Origin: JALZKA01 sp033856515
GTDB lineage: Bacteria; Actinomycetota; Thermoleophilia; Solirubrobacterales; 70-9
Length of the DNA: 64,000 bases
Assembly: GCA_033856515.1 (NCBI GenBank)
Contig: JAWVEY010000047.1
Span: 62,001 to 126,000, forward strand
Direction: 5' to 3'
Shown here in pieces: positions 56,444 to 64,000 of the stretch. Under the pieces are notes generated by a model. The model was not told where the DNA came from. It ran no database searches and saw only the letters and a program-made list of their open reading frames with translations. Positions within the stretch are counted from its first letter, which is position 1; the number at the start of each line of letters is the position of its first letter. The position numbers and the translations under genes are program-made.

Positions 56444-58147
56444 TTGGCCTCCAGGGTTTTCCAGCTCAGCGCTTCGATGTTGGTGTGCATCTTCGCTGCG
56501 CCGGCGATCGCGCTCGCGACACCCTCGAAGATCCGGGTCGGCGGCCCCAGCGCGCCGTCGGAGTCGAAGGTTGCGATCGTCGGCTCGGACCGGTCGCGTG
56601 CGACCGACCAGTTCGTAGTCATCGACGGGTCAAGCGCCGTCGTCCTGGAGGGCGAGCTCGAGAAAGCTCCCGGCAAGGCGGCGCCTTGGCGACACGCCTA
56701 CGCCGCCGACTGGAGCGCGATCACGGATCCGGGCACCTACACGATCGAGGTCGGCAAGCTCAGCTCGCGGCCGTGGGTCGTCACGGACGACCCGGCGCTC
56801 GAGGGCATCGACGCGATCCTCGGCTACTTCCGCGCGAACCGTGACGGGACCGAGCCCTCGCCGATCCACGACCCGTCCCACCTGAACGACGCCACAGTCC
56901 ACCCAGACTCTCCGGTCGCCCCCGGCACCAAGATCGACATAGACGGCGGGTGGATGGACGCCGGCGACATGCTGCACTTCACGCAGACGACCGCCTTCGC
57001 GACCGCGATGCTCGAGGCGTCGGGTCGGCTTGTTCCCGGGTCGGCGCCAGGCGCGTCGGCGTCACTCTTCGCCGAAGCCGACGTGGGGATCCGCTGGCTC
57101 GTCGATGCGCATCCCGCGCCCGGAGTGTTCGTCGCCCAGGTCGGCGACGAGCGCGACCACGACCTCGGCTTCCGCGATCCGGCCGACGACGACGCGAGCT
57201 CCCTGCCGGGCATCGGCACCCGCTTCGCCTACCCCTCGATGGGAGGCGACCTCGCGGGCAAGGCGGCAGCCGCCCTCGCTCAGGCCTCGATCCGGACCGG
57301 CGACTTCGACCTTCTCAACGCGGCCGAGGAGTGGTACGCGGCTGGGCTGGCGGCGGCGAAGCCCGCGCCTCCGCTCAAGAAGGCCGGCTACCCGAAGTAC
57401 GCCGCCAACTTCTATGCCGCGCCCAACTGGAAGGACTCGATGGCCGCGGGCGCGGCGGAGCTCTACCGCGCTACCTGCGCCGCCGGCGGGTGCAACTCGG
57501 ACTACCAGGACGACTTCATCGACTTCGCATCGAGCTCCCAGTCGGGTGCCTACGGCGCGATGGGCGCGGTCGACGACTTCGCCTCCTTTGCCGCCGCGGA
57601 GGTCTGCGGCGCCTTCGGCGACGCGACGACTTGGAGCGCCGAAGCAACCGAGGTGGCCTGCGACCTGCTTTCAGAAAACGGCAAGATCGCGGTGCGCCAG
57701 TCGCGCTCGAATGCATTCGGCATGCCCGGCTACTTCACGTTCGGCACCACGGCGCAGAACGGCGCCGCCGGAGCGCTCGCCGCGCTCGCGACGAGCGGCC
57801 CCGACGGCAACGCAGGCGGATGCAATGCCGCGGCGGGCGCTCGCGACTACCTCCTCGGCCGAAACCCGTTCGGCGCGAGCTTCGTGGTGGGGTACGGCGA
57901 CAACCCTGCCCAGCACCCGCATCACTGGGCCTCGGTGTTCGGCGACGGACTGCCCGACGGCGCGGTCGTGGGTGGGCCCGGGCCGCGCAAGGAGATCGCC
58001 GATCAGGGCTTCAAGCCGAAGGGCCGGTTCAACAAGGGCCCGATCGTCTACGAGGACAGGGCCCAGGACTATGTGACCTCCGAGCCCGCGATCGATTACT
58101 CGGCATCGTCGATCATGCTGCTGGCCGCGCTCCACGCCCACTGCTGA
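56444..58147 (+). CDS. Secreted glycoside hydrolase family 9 enzyme
   Basis: A 567-residue protein with a signal peptide (SASMLVCIFAAPAIALA), a cellulase N-terminal Ig-like domain (KIRVGGPSAPSESKVA... with DPGTYTIEVG) and a GH9 (alpha/alpha)6 barrel. The catalytic Asp pair is in GGWMDAGDMLHFT, the His loop in GRNPFGASFVVGYGDNPAQHPHHW, and the proton-donor Glu is expected in TSEPAIDYSASS near the end. I prefer the TTG at 56444 because TAGCGT (56431-56436) ends 7 bases before it. GH9 enzymes cleave beta-1,4-glucans and related polymers. Confidence 0.88.
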   Translation: MASRVFQLSASMLVCIFAAPAIALATPSKIRVGGPSAPSESKVAIVGSDRSRATDQFVVIDGSSAVVLEGELEKAPGKAAPWRHAYAADWSAITDPGTYTIEVGKLSSRPWVVTDDPALEGIDAILGYFRANRDGTEPSPIHDPSHLNDATVHPDSPVAPGTKIDIDGGWMDAGDMLHFTQTTAFATAMLEASGRLVPGSAPGASASLFAEADVGIRWLVDAHPAPGVFVAQVGDERDHDLGFRDPADDDASSLPGIGTRFAYPSMGGDLAGKAAAALAQASIRTGDFDLLNAAEEWYAAGLAAAKPAPPLKKAGYPKYAANFYAAPNWKDSMAAGAAELYRATCAAGGCNSDYQDDFIDFASSSQSGAYGAMGAVDDFASFAAAEVCGAFGDATTWSAEATEVACDLLSENGKIAVRQSRSNAFGMPGYFTFGTTAQNGAAGALAALATSGPDGNAGGCNAAAGARDYLLGRNPFGASFVVGYGDNPAQHPHHWASVFGDGLPDGAVVGGPGPRKEIADQGFKPKGRFNKGPIVYEDRAQDYVTSEPAIDYSASSIMLLAALHAHC

Positions 58148-58188
58148 GGCTTGTCAGCGTTCCTCCGCGGGTAGGTTCGACTGAATCC

Positions 58189-59109
58189 ATGGTCTCGGTC
58201 AAGCCGACATTCCAAAACCGCAAGCCGCTCGCTGCGCTCAAGGGCGTCGTCGGCGCCTACGGGCGCCTGAAGATCTCCGACCACGCCGCCGCGCTGACCT
58301 ACTACTCGATCCTCGCGGTCTTCCCGGCGATGATCGTGTTCGTCTCCCTGCTCGGAATCTTCGGCGACCAGGGCACGATCGATTCGCTGCTCGGGATCAT
58401 CGAGGATCTCGCTCCGGGAGATGCCGCAACGACGTTCGAAGGCGCGATCGAAGGCGCGGTGAACTCGAGCAAGGCCGGCTTGGCGTTTGTGATCGGTGTT
58501 GCACTCGCGCTCTACAGCGCATCGGGGTTCATCGGCGCGTTCAGCCGGGCGACGAACGACATCTACGAGGTGTCCGAAACGCGGCCGTTCTGGAAGACGC
58601 TTCCGCGCCAGGTCGCGTTGACTGCCTTTCTCATGGTTGGGCTCGCCGGCACGCTGCTCGCGCTCATCCTCACGGGGCCGCTCGCCGATGCGATCGGCGG
58701 TCAGATCGGCGTCGGGAACACGTTTCTCGACGTCTTCTCGATCGTCAAGTGGCCGGTGCTCGCGACGGTGGTCTCGGTCCTGTTCGCGATCCTCCTTCAC
58801 GAGGGGCCGAACGTCGACCGCCCGTACCGCGAGCTCGTCCCCGGCGCCTTCCTCGCCATGCTCCTGTGGCTGTTGGCGTCGAGCGCGTTCGCTCTCTACG
58901 TCGCCAACTTCGGCTCGTACGCGAGCACCTACGGCTCGATCGCGGGTGTGATCATCTTCCTTGTCTGGATGTGGATCTCGAACCTCGCGCTCCTCGTCGG
59001 AGCCACCTTTAACGTCGAGCTCTCCCGCAGCGGGACGCTCATCACCGAGGCCGAGTCGATGGCGGGTGATGAGCCCGCTCAGCGCCCCCCTGGCGCGACG
59101 GCCATGTGA
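58189..59109 (+). CDS. YihY/BrkB-family membrane protein
   Basis: A 306-residue protein with about six membrane helices. The family core is visible: AALTYYSILAVFPAMIVFVSLLG, ALYSASGFIGAFSRATNDIYEV, LPRQVALTAFLM and the C-terminal YGSIAGVIIFLVWMWISNLALLVGA. Family function is unclear, with proposals from lipid transport to RNase BN, the latter now doubted. TAGGTT lies 11 bases before the ATG. Confidence 0.9.
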   Translation: MVSVKPTFQNRKPLAALKGVVGAYGRLKISDHAAALTYYSILAVFPAMIVFVSLLGIFGDQGTIDSLLGIIEDLAPGDAATTFEGAIEGAVNSSKAGLAFVIGVALALYSASGFIGAFSRATNDIYEVSETRPFWKTLPRQVALTAFLMVGLAGTLLALILTGPLADAIGGQIGVGNTFLDVFSIVKWPVLATVVSVLFAILLHEGPNVDRPYRELVPGAFLAMLLWLLASSAFALYVANFGSYASTYGSIAGVIIFLVWMWISNLALLVGATFNVELSRSGTLITEAESMAGDEPAQRPPGATAM

Positions 59110-59118
59110 GGGTGCGGA

Positions 59119-61728
59119 CTACTTCGCGATGAGCTTCGCGGTGTAGACCTGCGTCGAGTCCTCGCCGTCCGGGTCGGGCACGGTGCCCGTGGCCGTGATC
59201 TCGGCCTTCATCTTCTCGGCCTTCTTCAGCTTCTTCATGCCCTTCTTCGAGAGCTTGCCCGTGAGCGTGTTCAAGTTGCCGATGGAGATGCCCGTCAGCG
59301 TCGCCTTGCCGAGCTTCGTGTTCCCGCTCTTCACGTCGAGCGTTACCTCGCAGTCGCCGTCGCTGCCGTCGGGGCACTCGGCGGTCACGCCTTCGAGCTC
59401 GTACTCGCGGCTCTTGGGGACCTTGATCTTGCCCAGGTCGGTCGGGCCTTCGAACAGGACCTTGAGCGGGTCGCAGTCGAGGCGGAGGTCCACGTCGGTA
59501 ACGGGCGGCGGGATCTCGTAGACCTGGGTCTCGACGAAGTCCTGGTCGGGATCCTCGGGGTTCCGGCAGCCGTCCTTGGAGGCGCGGACGGTGTAGAAGC
59601 CCGCGATCACGTCCCAGCCGAAGTGCCCGCCGGAGTCGGTCGTGTCCGGATTGGTGCGGTTGGACGGCGACATGATGTCGCTGCCGTTGGGGACGAGTGA
59701 GAGGGCGCTGTCGGCGAAGTCCGAGCGAAAGAGCTGGACGGTCGCGCCGGCGATCGGCGTGCCGGGCGTGCCGTCGTCCTCGCGGACGAAGCCGCTGGGG
59801 TCGATGTAGATCGGGAACGGGTCCGTCTCCTCGGGAGGTAGGGGGCCGTCTCCGTCAGGGTCGATGTCGATGTCGATATCGGCTGGGCCGTGGTCGGGGT
59901 ACTGCGGATCGACCGGGAAGTCGAATTCGCCATCGGTCGGATCCTCGGGGTCGGGCTCGGGCTCGTCCGGATCCTGGTCGACGTCCTCGGGCGGGTCGTC
60001 GTCATCGGGGTAGTCGATCTCGACGTCGACGTCGGCATCGATCGGAGCGTCGACTTCGATCACCCATGGCTCCTGCCAGTGGACGACCGGAACGCCGGCA
60101 GCGGTTGTGTAACGGAATCCCGGGCCGGTGAAGCTGGCGTTCGACGGTGGCATCGCCGGCGGCTTGAGGACCACGTCTTGACCCGACGTTTCGTCCCCGC
60201 TCGTCACCACCGAGCTGGTCGACCGAGTGACGGGGATCGCCTGGCTGCCCGCGGGCGGGTAACCCCTGACGTAGTAGCTCCCCTGCTCCAGCCCCACGAA
60301 CGTGTATTGACCGCTCCCATCGGCGACCGTCGTCCGGCAGTCCGTCGGCGCCTCGAGCGTTCCGAGACAAGCCTGGACGCGGGCTCCGCCGAGCGCAGTG
60401 CCGGGCGGGAAGGGGCCAACGTAGATGGTCCCCGAGAGTGAGCCGAGAAGCTGGCTTCTGGCGCTCTCGGTTTCGCCACCGACCGCTGTGGCCGTGACGC
60501 GGACCCGGAGCTGCTTGCCGAAGTCGGCCGCCAATGCCTGGTACGACGCGCTGGTTGCGCCACCGATCTCGGCGCAGGTGTCGGCGTCGCAGCGGAGCCA
60601 CTGGTAAGTGAACGGAACGTTCGAGTCGCGGTTCTCCCAGGTCCCGGGGTCGGCGTTGTAGGTGACGCCGGGCTGCGGGTTGCCCTCGTCGCCCGAGACG
60701 GATGGGATGGCGGTGTTGATCGGGACGGTCCCGACCGCGCACCCGTCGGGCATCGTCGTCAGGCGTGTGGCAACCGGCCACGAGGTGGCGTCATAGAAGC
60801 AGAGGTACTCGATCTCATTCAGGGGCTCGTGCCAACCGCCGAGGGGGCCGGGGCCGTCCGGATCGGGGCGCACGAGGGTCACGCCCGAGAGGTTCGAGTT
60901 CGAGCCGCCGTCGTTGTCCGTGACGACGGTTGCCGGGCTCGTGTTCGACGCGTCGCGGATGATCATCAGGCCGGAGCTGTCACCCGGCGCGTTGAGCGCG
61001 ACCCATTCGTTGTTCCAGTCCGTGTGAAAAGCGGGCCCGGAACTGCTCGTTGTGATCAGCGTGCTCTCGGCAGCGTTCGGGTAGATGACCTCGGAATACG
61101 TGAAGTACGAGAGGCGTGGCACGTATGCGCGCAGGCCGTGAGTGCCGTTGAAAGTCGAGTGCCCGGGGCCGAACTCCCATCTGCGGTCTACCCGGATCAC
61201 ATTCCGCTTGGCCGCAGACTCGAAGAACGTGTAGCGCGAGCGGACGGGGAGCGGAGGCTCGGCGGGGTTGCTGCTCACGCACGGTTGTGGCGCGACCGTT
61301 TCGATCTTCACCGTGCGCTCGCCGATGGGTTCCCAGTCGCCCACGCTGCCGGCCATCACGGGCGCCGGCGAGCCGCCGTCGTGGTCGGCATACGACTGGC
61401 CCCAGAAGTGCCCCGGTCCGGTTCCCGTCGGGCAGAATCCCGCGAGGCCCGGGGCCGTCACATTCGGGCGGAGGGTCCCGCCTGAGTCTCTCCAGCGGAG
61501 GGTGTCGACACGCTCCGTGTTCCCATCGCCGCTCTCGACTCCGAGGTCGTTGCCGAAGTTGAGCTCGAAGTTGGGGGTCGTGACCGTATTGACGCCAGGG
61601 TTCAGGGTGACCGCCGCCGATGCATTTGCCGGGATCGCGAACGCGATGCCGAGTGCGATTGCCCACGCGCCTCTGAGCCCCGCGATCCTGCGGGCTGCAG
61701 CTGGTAGCTCCCTCCGATGCCCCCTCAT
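59119..61728 (-). CDS. Large secreted protein with carboxypeptidase-regulatory-like and Asp-rich regions
   Basis: About 869 residues. A long N-terminal signal region (IAGLRGAWAIALGIAFAIPANASA) is followed by a body of about 300 residues, an Ig-like segment (TYQWLRCDADTCAEIGGATSASYQALAADFGKQL), a carnitine/carboxypeptidase-regulatory-like domain (GTIYVGPFPPGTALGGARVQACL...), an Asp/Pro/Glu-rich stretch of about 80 residues (roughly plus positions 59,800-60,050), another regulatory-like domain and a basic C-terminal domain. ATG 61728 fits, with TACGTT 9 bases upstream. No enzyme motif is visible; an adhesive or scaffold role is inferred. Confidence 0.7.
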   Translation of the reverse strand: MRGHRRELPAAARRIAGLRGAWAIALGIAFAIPANASAAVTLNPGVNTVTTPNFELNFGNDLGVESGDGNTERVDTLRWRDSGGTLRPNVTAPGLAGFCPTGTGPGHFWGQSYADHDGGSPAPVMAGSVGDWEPIGERTVKIETVAPQPCVSSNPAEPPLPVRSRYTFFESAAKRNVIRVDRRWEFGPGHSTFNGTHGLRAYVPRLSYFTYSEVIYPNAAESTLITTSSSGPAFHTDWNNEWVALNAPGDSSGLMIIRDASNTSPATVVTDNDGGSNSNLSGVTLVRPDPDGPGPLGGWHEPLNEIEYLCFYDATSWPVATRLTTMPDGCAVGTVPINTAIPSVSGDEGNPQPGVTYNADPGTWENRDSNVPFTYQWLRCDADTCAEIGGATSASYQALAADFGKQLRVRVTATAVGGETESARSQLLGSLSGTIYVGPFPPGTALGGARVQACLGTLEAPTDCRTTVADGSGQYTFVGLEQGSYYVRGYPPAGSQAIPVTRSTSSVVTSGDETSGQDVVLKPPAMPPSNASFTGPGFRYTTAAGVPVVHWQEPWVIEVDAPIDADVDVEIDYPDDDDPPEDVDQDPDEPEPDPEDPTDGEFDFPVDPQYPDHGPADIDIDIDPDGDGPLPPEETDPFPIYIDPSGFVREDDGTPGTPIAGATVQLFRSDFADSALSLVPNGSDIMSPSNRTNPDTTDSGGHFGWDVIAGFYTVRASKDGCRNPEDPDQDFVETQVYEIPPPVTDVDLRLDCDPLKVLFEGPTDLGKIKVPKSREYELEGVTAECPDGSDGDCEVTLDVKSGNTKLGKATLTGISIGNLNTLTGKLSKKGMKKLKKAEKMKAEITATGTVPDPDGEDSTQVYTAKLIAK

Positions 61729-61842
61729 GTTGACCGCAACGTACACCCGATCTGCCGAAATAGCAACGAGTCAGGTTCACATGTCACACAACGACTCCCA
61801 AGGTGAAGTGAGCGTCCGATTCCGTCATTACCTTGGCCCCAG

Positions 61843-62862
61843 ATGAACCCTCGACTTGCAGTTCAGCCCACGCTCGGCTCGCCGACGCCCGAACACGCGG
61901 CGCGCGTCTTCCTTTCTGACCTCTCCGACGGCGACGTCGTCGCCACCGCGTTCGCCGTCCGGGAGCGCAGCCGGCTCACCCGCCGGAACGGCGACGACTT
62001 CGTAAAGCTCATCCTCGGCGATCGCACCGGCACCGTCGAGGGCGTGGCCTGGGAGGCCGTCGACGAGTGCTTCGAGCGCTCGGAGCCCGGCGGCATCGTC
62101 TTCGTCGAGGGCCGCTTCTCGGTCCACGAGCGCTACGGGCCGAAGATCACGATCGAGGCGATTCGCGCCGCCACGGCGGGCGAGTACGCCGAGGGCGACC
62201 TGGTCGAGAGCTCACCCGTTCCCGCCGACCTTCTCGAGACTGACCTGCGCGACCTCCTCGCGACCATCCGAGACCCACAGCTGGCTGAGCTCCTCGGCCG
62301 CTTCTTCGGTGCCGGGACCGACAGCTGGGAGCGCTTCCGAGTCGCGCCGGCGGCGAAGTTCTACCACCAGGCCTACGCCCACGGATTGCTCGAGCACGCG
62401 CTCTCGGTCGCCCAGGCCGTCAGCGCCGCAGCGGCTGCTTTCCCCGGCATCGATCGCGACCTCGCGGTCACCGGCGCTCTCCTCCACGACATCGGCAAGA
62501 CGCAGGCCTACAACGACGATCCCCTCGCGATCGATCTGACCGACGCGGGGCGTCTCCTCGGCGAGATCCCGATCGGCTACTACCTGGTGCGCCGCCAGAT
62601 CGAGTCGATCGAGGGCTTCGATCCCGAGCTTGCGAAGGCGGTGCTCCACATCATCCTCTCCCACCACGGCACCCACGAGATGGGCTCGCCCGTTGTGCCC
62701 GCCACGCGCGAGGCGACGCTCGTCCACATGATGGACAACCTCGGCGGCAAGCTCGGCAGCTTCGACCGGATCGAGCGCGAACTGGCCGAGGGCCAGAGCT
62801 GGTCCAAGTTCGACCGCGGGCTCGACTCGGCCGCGTACTTCCCCGCGCGCCGCGCGGCCTAG
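61843..62862 (+). CDS. YhaM-like 3'-5' exoribonuclease (OB-fold + HD domain)
   Basis: A 339-residue protein. The N-terminal OB-fold (VVATAFAVRERSRLTRRNGDDFVKLILGDRTGTVEG) precedes an HD domain with AYAHGLLEHALSVAQ, LLHDIGKTQAY and HIILSHHGTHEMGSP. This matches YhaM/CBF1, a divalent-metal 3'-5' exoribonuclease. TACCTT ends 8 bases before the ATG. The N-terminal extension of about 30 residues is unusual. Confidence 0.88.
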   Translation: MNPRLAVQPTLGSPTPEHAARVFLSDLSDGDVVATAFAVRERSRLTRRNGDDFVKLILGDRTGTVEGVAWEAVDECFERSEPGGIVFVEGRFSVHERYGPKITIEAIRAATAGEYAEGDLVESSPVPADLLETDLRDLLATIRDPQLAELLGRFFGAGTDSWERFRVAPAAKFYHQAYAHGLLEHALSVAQAVSAAAAAFPGIDRDLAVTGALLHDIGKTQAYNDDPLAIDLTDAGRLLGEIPIGYYLVRRQIESIEGFDPELAKAVLHIILSHHGTHEMGSPVVPATREATLVHMMDNLGGKLGSFDRIERELAEGQSWSKFDRGLDSAAYFPARRAA

Positions 62863-62866
62863 CCCG

Positions 62867-63178
62867 CTAGGGGCCGAACTTCTCGGCGCAGCGCTGAAGC
62901 TTGTCGACGTCCTGATCCGCCGTGGAGACACACGCGAGGAGCTTGTTCGCGTCTTTCTGATTCTCAGGCTTCTGGATCGTCACACCCGCGTCCTGGGCCT
63001 CGTCGAACGCGTCGTCGAACGAGTCGAAGCTGCCCGAGATCGATTCGTTCACGCTGTCCGTGATGTCCTTGGTGGTGTCAAGCGCGGGCTTGACGAAGAA
63101 CAGATAGACAGCCCCGAGGATCACGACCGTCGTGACGATCTTGATGATCGGGTTGATGACTGTGCTGGCGCCGAGCAT
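62867..63178 (-). CDS. Small membrane-anchored protein (paralog A)
   Basis: A 103-residue protein. Residues 1-40 read STVINPIIKIVTTVVILGAVYLFFVKPALDTT, one membrane helix nearly identical to that of the next gene, followed by an acidic Asp/Ser-rich segment and a C-terminal LLACVSTADQDVDKLQRCAEKF with two cysteines. No family recognised. It is 25 bases after paralog B. Confidence 0.65.
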   Translation of the reverse strand: MLGASTVINPIIKIVTTVVILGAVYLFFVKPALDTTKDITDSVNESISGSFDSFDDAFDEAQDAGVTIQKPENQKDANKLLACVSTADQDVDKLQRCAEKFGP

Positions 63179-63203
63179 GGTTCGCGCAGACTAAATGATC
63201 GAG

Positions 63204-63713
63204 CTACCCGAAAAGGAGCCGGTCGGCCAAGTCGCGGCACCGCTGGAGATCGCGGACGCTGAACCCGGCGTTTTCGACGCACTGTTCGACCTGTGCGGCA
63301 GCCGCGGTGCTGCCCTGGGCGCTCAGGCTGTCGGCGTATGAGAGCGAGAAGTTGCGGGGGGACTGCCCTTCCGTGATGAGCTCGTGCCCGAACTCGGCGC
63401 ACTGTTCCATCGCCTTCGCGTCCTTGTCGGCCTCGCGAACGCAGTTGGTCACCTCGCGAGCCGCTTCGGGCCACTGTGTGCGGAGGCTCGAGGCGAAAGA
63501 ATCGGCCTGGGACTTGTTGGAGTTGAGGCTGGCCTGCTCGCTCGCCTTATCGGCGTCGCTGAACGCCTGCTGGGTCGATCGCGACACGTCGGCTGTGATG
63601 TCCTCGGTCGTATCCAGGACCGGCTTGACGATGAAGATGTAGATCGCGCCGAGGATCGCCACCGTAGTGACGATCTTCAGGATCGGATTGATGATGGTTC
63701 CTGCGCCGATCAT
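63204..63713 (-). CDS. Small membrane-anchored protein (paralog B)
   Basis: A 169-residue protein with the same N-terminal anchor (TIINPILKIVTTVAILGAIYIFIVKPVLDTT) as paralog A but a longer, mostly helical C-terminal domain with four cysteines (TNCVREAD, MEQCAEF, VEQCVENAG, LQRCRDLA). It is the first gene of the pair. Its leader carries mutually exclusive hairpins. Confidence 0.65.
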   Translation of the reverse strand: MIGAGTIINPILKIVTTVAILGAIYIFIVKPVLDTTEDITADVSRSTQQAFSDADKASEQASLNSNKSQADSFASSLRTQWPEAAREVTNCVREADKDAKAMEQCAEFGHELITEGQSPRNFSLSYADSLSAQGSTAAAAQVEQCVENAGFSVRDLQRCRDLADRLLFG

Positions 63714-63725
63714 TTTCTTTGGTGG

Positions 63726-63748
63726 GCAGCTTTAGCTGCGATAGCAGC
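63726..63748 (-). promoter_or_regulatory. Mutually exclusive hairpins in the leader of paralog B
   Basis: Three 5-base arms, GCAGC (63726-63730), GCTGC (63735-63739) and GCAGC (63744-63748), share the central arm, so only one 4-base-loop hairpin can form at a time. On the minus strand the structure lies just before the start at 63713 and could act as a switch or a protein site. Low confidence. Confidence 0.35.
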
Positions 63749-63849
63749 AGGTGCCGGTAGTGGTGTCCCCTTCAGTCCGGCTTGCGGGTCCCGGCACTGT
63801 ATCGCCTCAGGCGTGACGCAAACTGGGTGAAAATCGGTACGGCCTGCCT

Positions 63850-63860
63850 GGGTCAGACCC
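63850..63860. repeat. GGGTCAGACCC palindrome core
   Basis: A shortened core of the GGGGTCAGACCCC class (one base missing on each side), 11 bases before the -10 box of the last gene. Confidence 0.65.
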
Positions 63861-63885
63861 GTTCGCGCCAATATCCTGAACGGTC

Positions 63886-64000
63886 ATGGCCAAGGACACC
63901 GAAAAGCTGATCCGCCAGCTCTCACTGATCTCGTTCCTCATGGCCAACCGGCGCCCCGTCTCGGCGCTCGAGATCAAGCGCGAGGTCGAGGGCTACAGCT
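63886..64000 (+). CDS. N-terminus of a WYL-domain (PafB/PafC-like) transcriptional regulator, cut by window edge
   Basis: Only 38 residues are visible: MAKDTEKLIRQLSLISFLM is followed by the first helix-turn-helix residues NRRPVSALEIKREVEGYS. This opening is typical of actinobacterial WYL-domain regulators related to PafBC. TATCCT ends 8 bases before the ATG, a near-leaderless start. The C-terminus is outside the window. Confidence 0.6.
   Translation, partial: MAKDTEKLIRQLSLISFLMANRRPVSALEIKREVEGYS

Noticed and set aside
56389..56676. N-terminal extension of the small acidic protein to 56676
   Set aside because: The extension overlaps the start of the GH9 gene on the other strand and lacks coding character.

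Overview
The window is high-GC, gene-dense DNA that looks like a member of the Actinomycetota, most likely class Thermoleophilia (Solirubrobacterales or Gaiellales type). This is inference from gene content: the surface-protein family with an N-terminal YIRRNLLGIIAIYLAVGG segment, secreted proteins ending in FECKLDGG-type domains, a menaquinol:cytochrome c reductase built like a b6f complex with cytochrome c fused to subunit IV, a mycobacterial-type Dcd, and CSLREA beta-helix proteins. No rRNA, CRISPR array, integrase or transposase was seen. No gap without a gene exceeds 300 bases.

Layout. 1-6700: a truncated fibre-like surface protein, an SRPBCC protein, a YmdB-type phosphoesterase, an ABC-2 exporter and a secreted protein. 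6718-10117: heme genes hemB, a fused AhbA-AhbB-like siroheme decarboxylase (usually annotated as Lrp/AsnC) and hemL. 10166-13113: two duplicated CSLREA beta-helix proteins. 13973-18539: respiratory block (conserved protein, Rieske protein, cytochrome b6, subunit IV-cytochrome c fusion, menG, polyprenyl diphosphate synthase). 19118-21815: dcd, tatA, tatC, a TPR-like protein and tRNA-Lys(CTT). 21852-28356: sulfotransferase and sulfatase, an SDR, a UDP-sugar dehydrogenase and a RibD-like reductase. 28387-36407: a GH31 glycosidase, three 354-residue RTX-type proteins with an RpiB-like gene between them, a sulfotransferase and a HAD hydrolase. 36494-38505: sucCD. 38595-47810: a giant secreted protein, an aminotransferase, then a signalling block (Ser/Thr kinase, pseudokinase, FHA-HTH regulator, 64-residue protein). 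47869-53947: a DtxR regulator, a HAD phosphatase, folP, an MrfA-like helicase, DUF192 and a methyltransferase. 54013-64000: a cupredoxin, tRNA-Phe(GAA) with two displaced copies of its 3' end, GH9, YihY, a large secreted protein, a YhaM-like nuclease, two paired membrane proteins and the start of a WYL-type regulator.

Four patterns cut across the annotation. (1) At least 17 start codons sit 6-8 bases after a TANNNT -10 hexamer (one, at 5852, reads TATAAG), so much of the window is probably transcribed as leaderless mRNA. (2) A family of 13-base odd palindromes, GGKGNCWGNCMCC, is scattered between genes, often in arrays with an exact 19-base period; one lies inside a coding frame. (3) A kinase-pseudokinase pair shares a homologous extracytoplasmic domain and is followed by an FHA-HTH regulator, a candidate undescribed envelope-sensing module. 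(4) The 3' end of tRNA-Phe is duplicated twice downstream, bracketing small gene cargoes.
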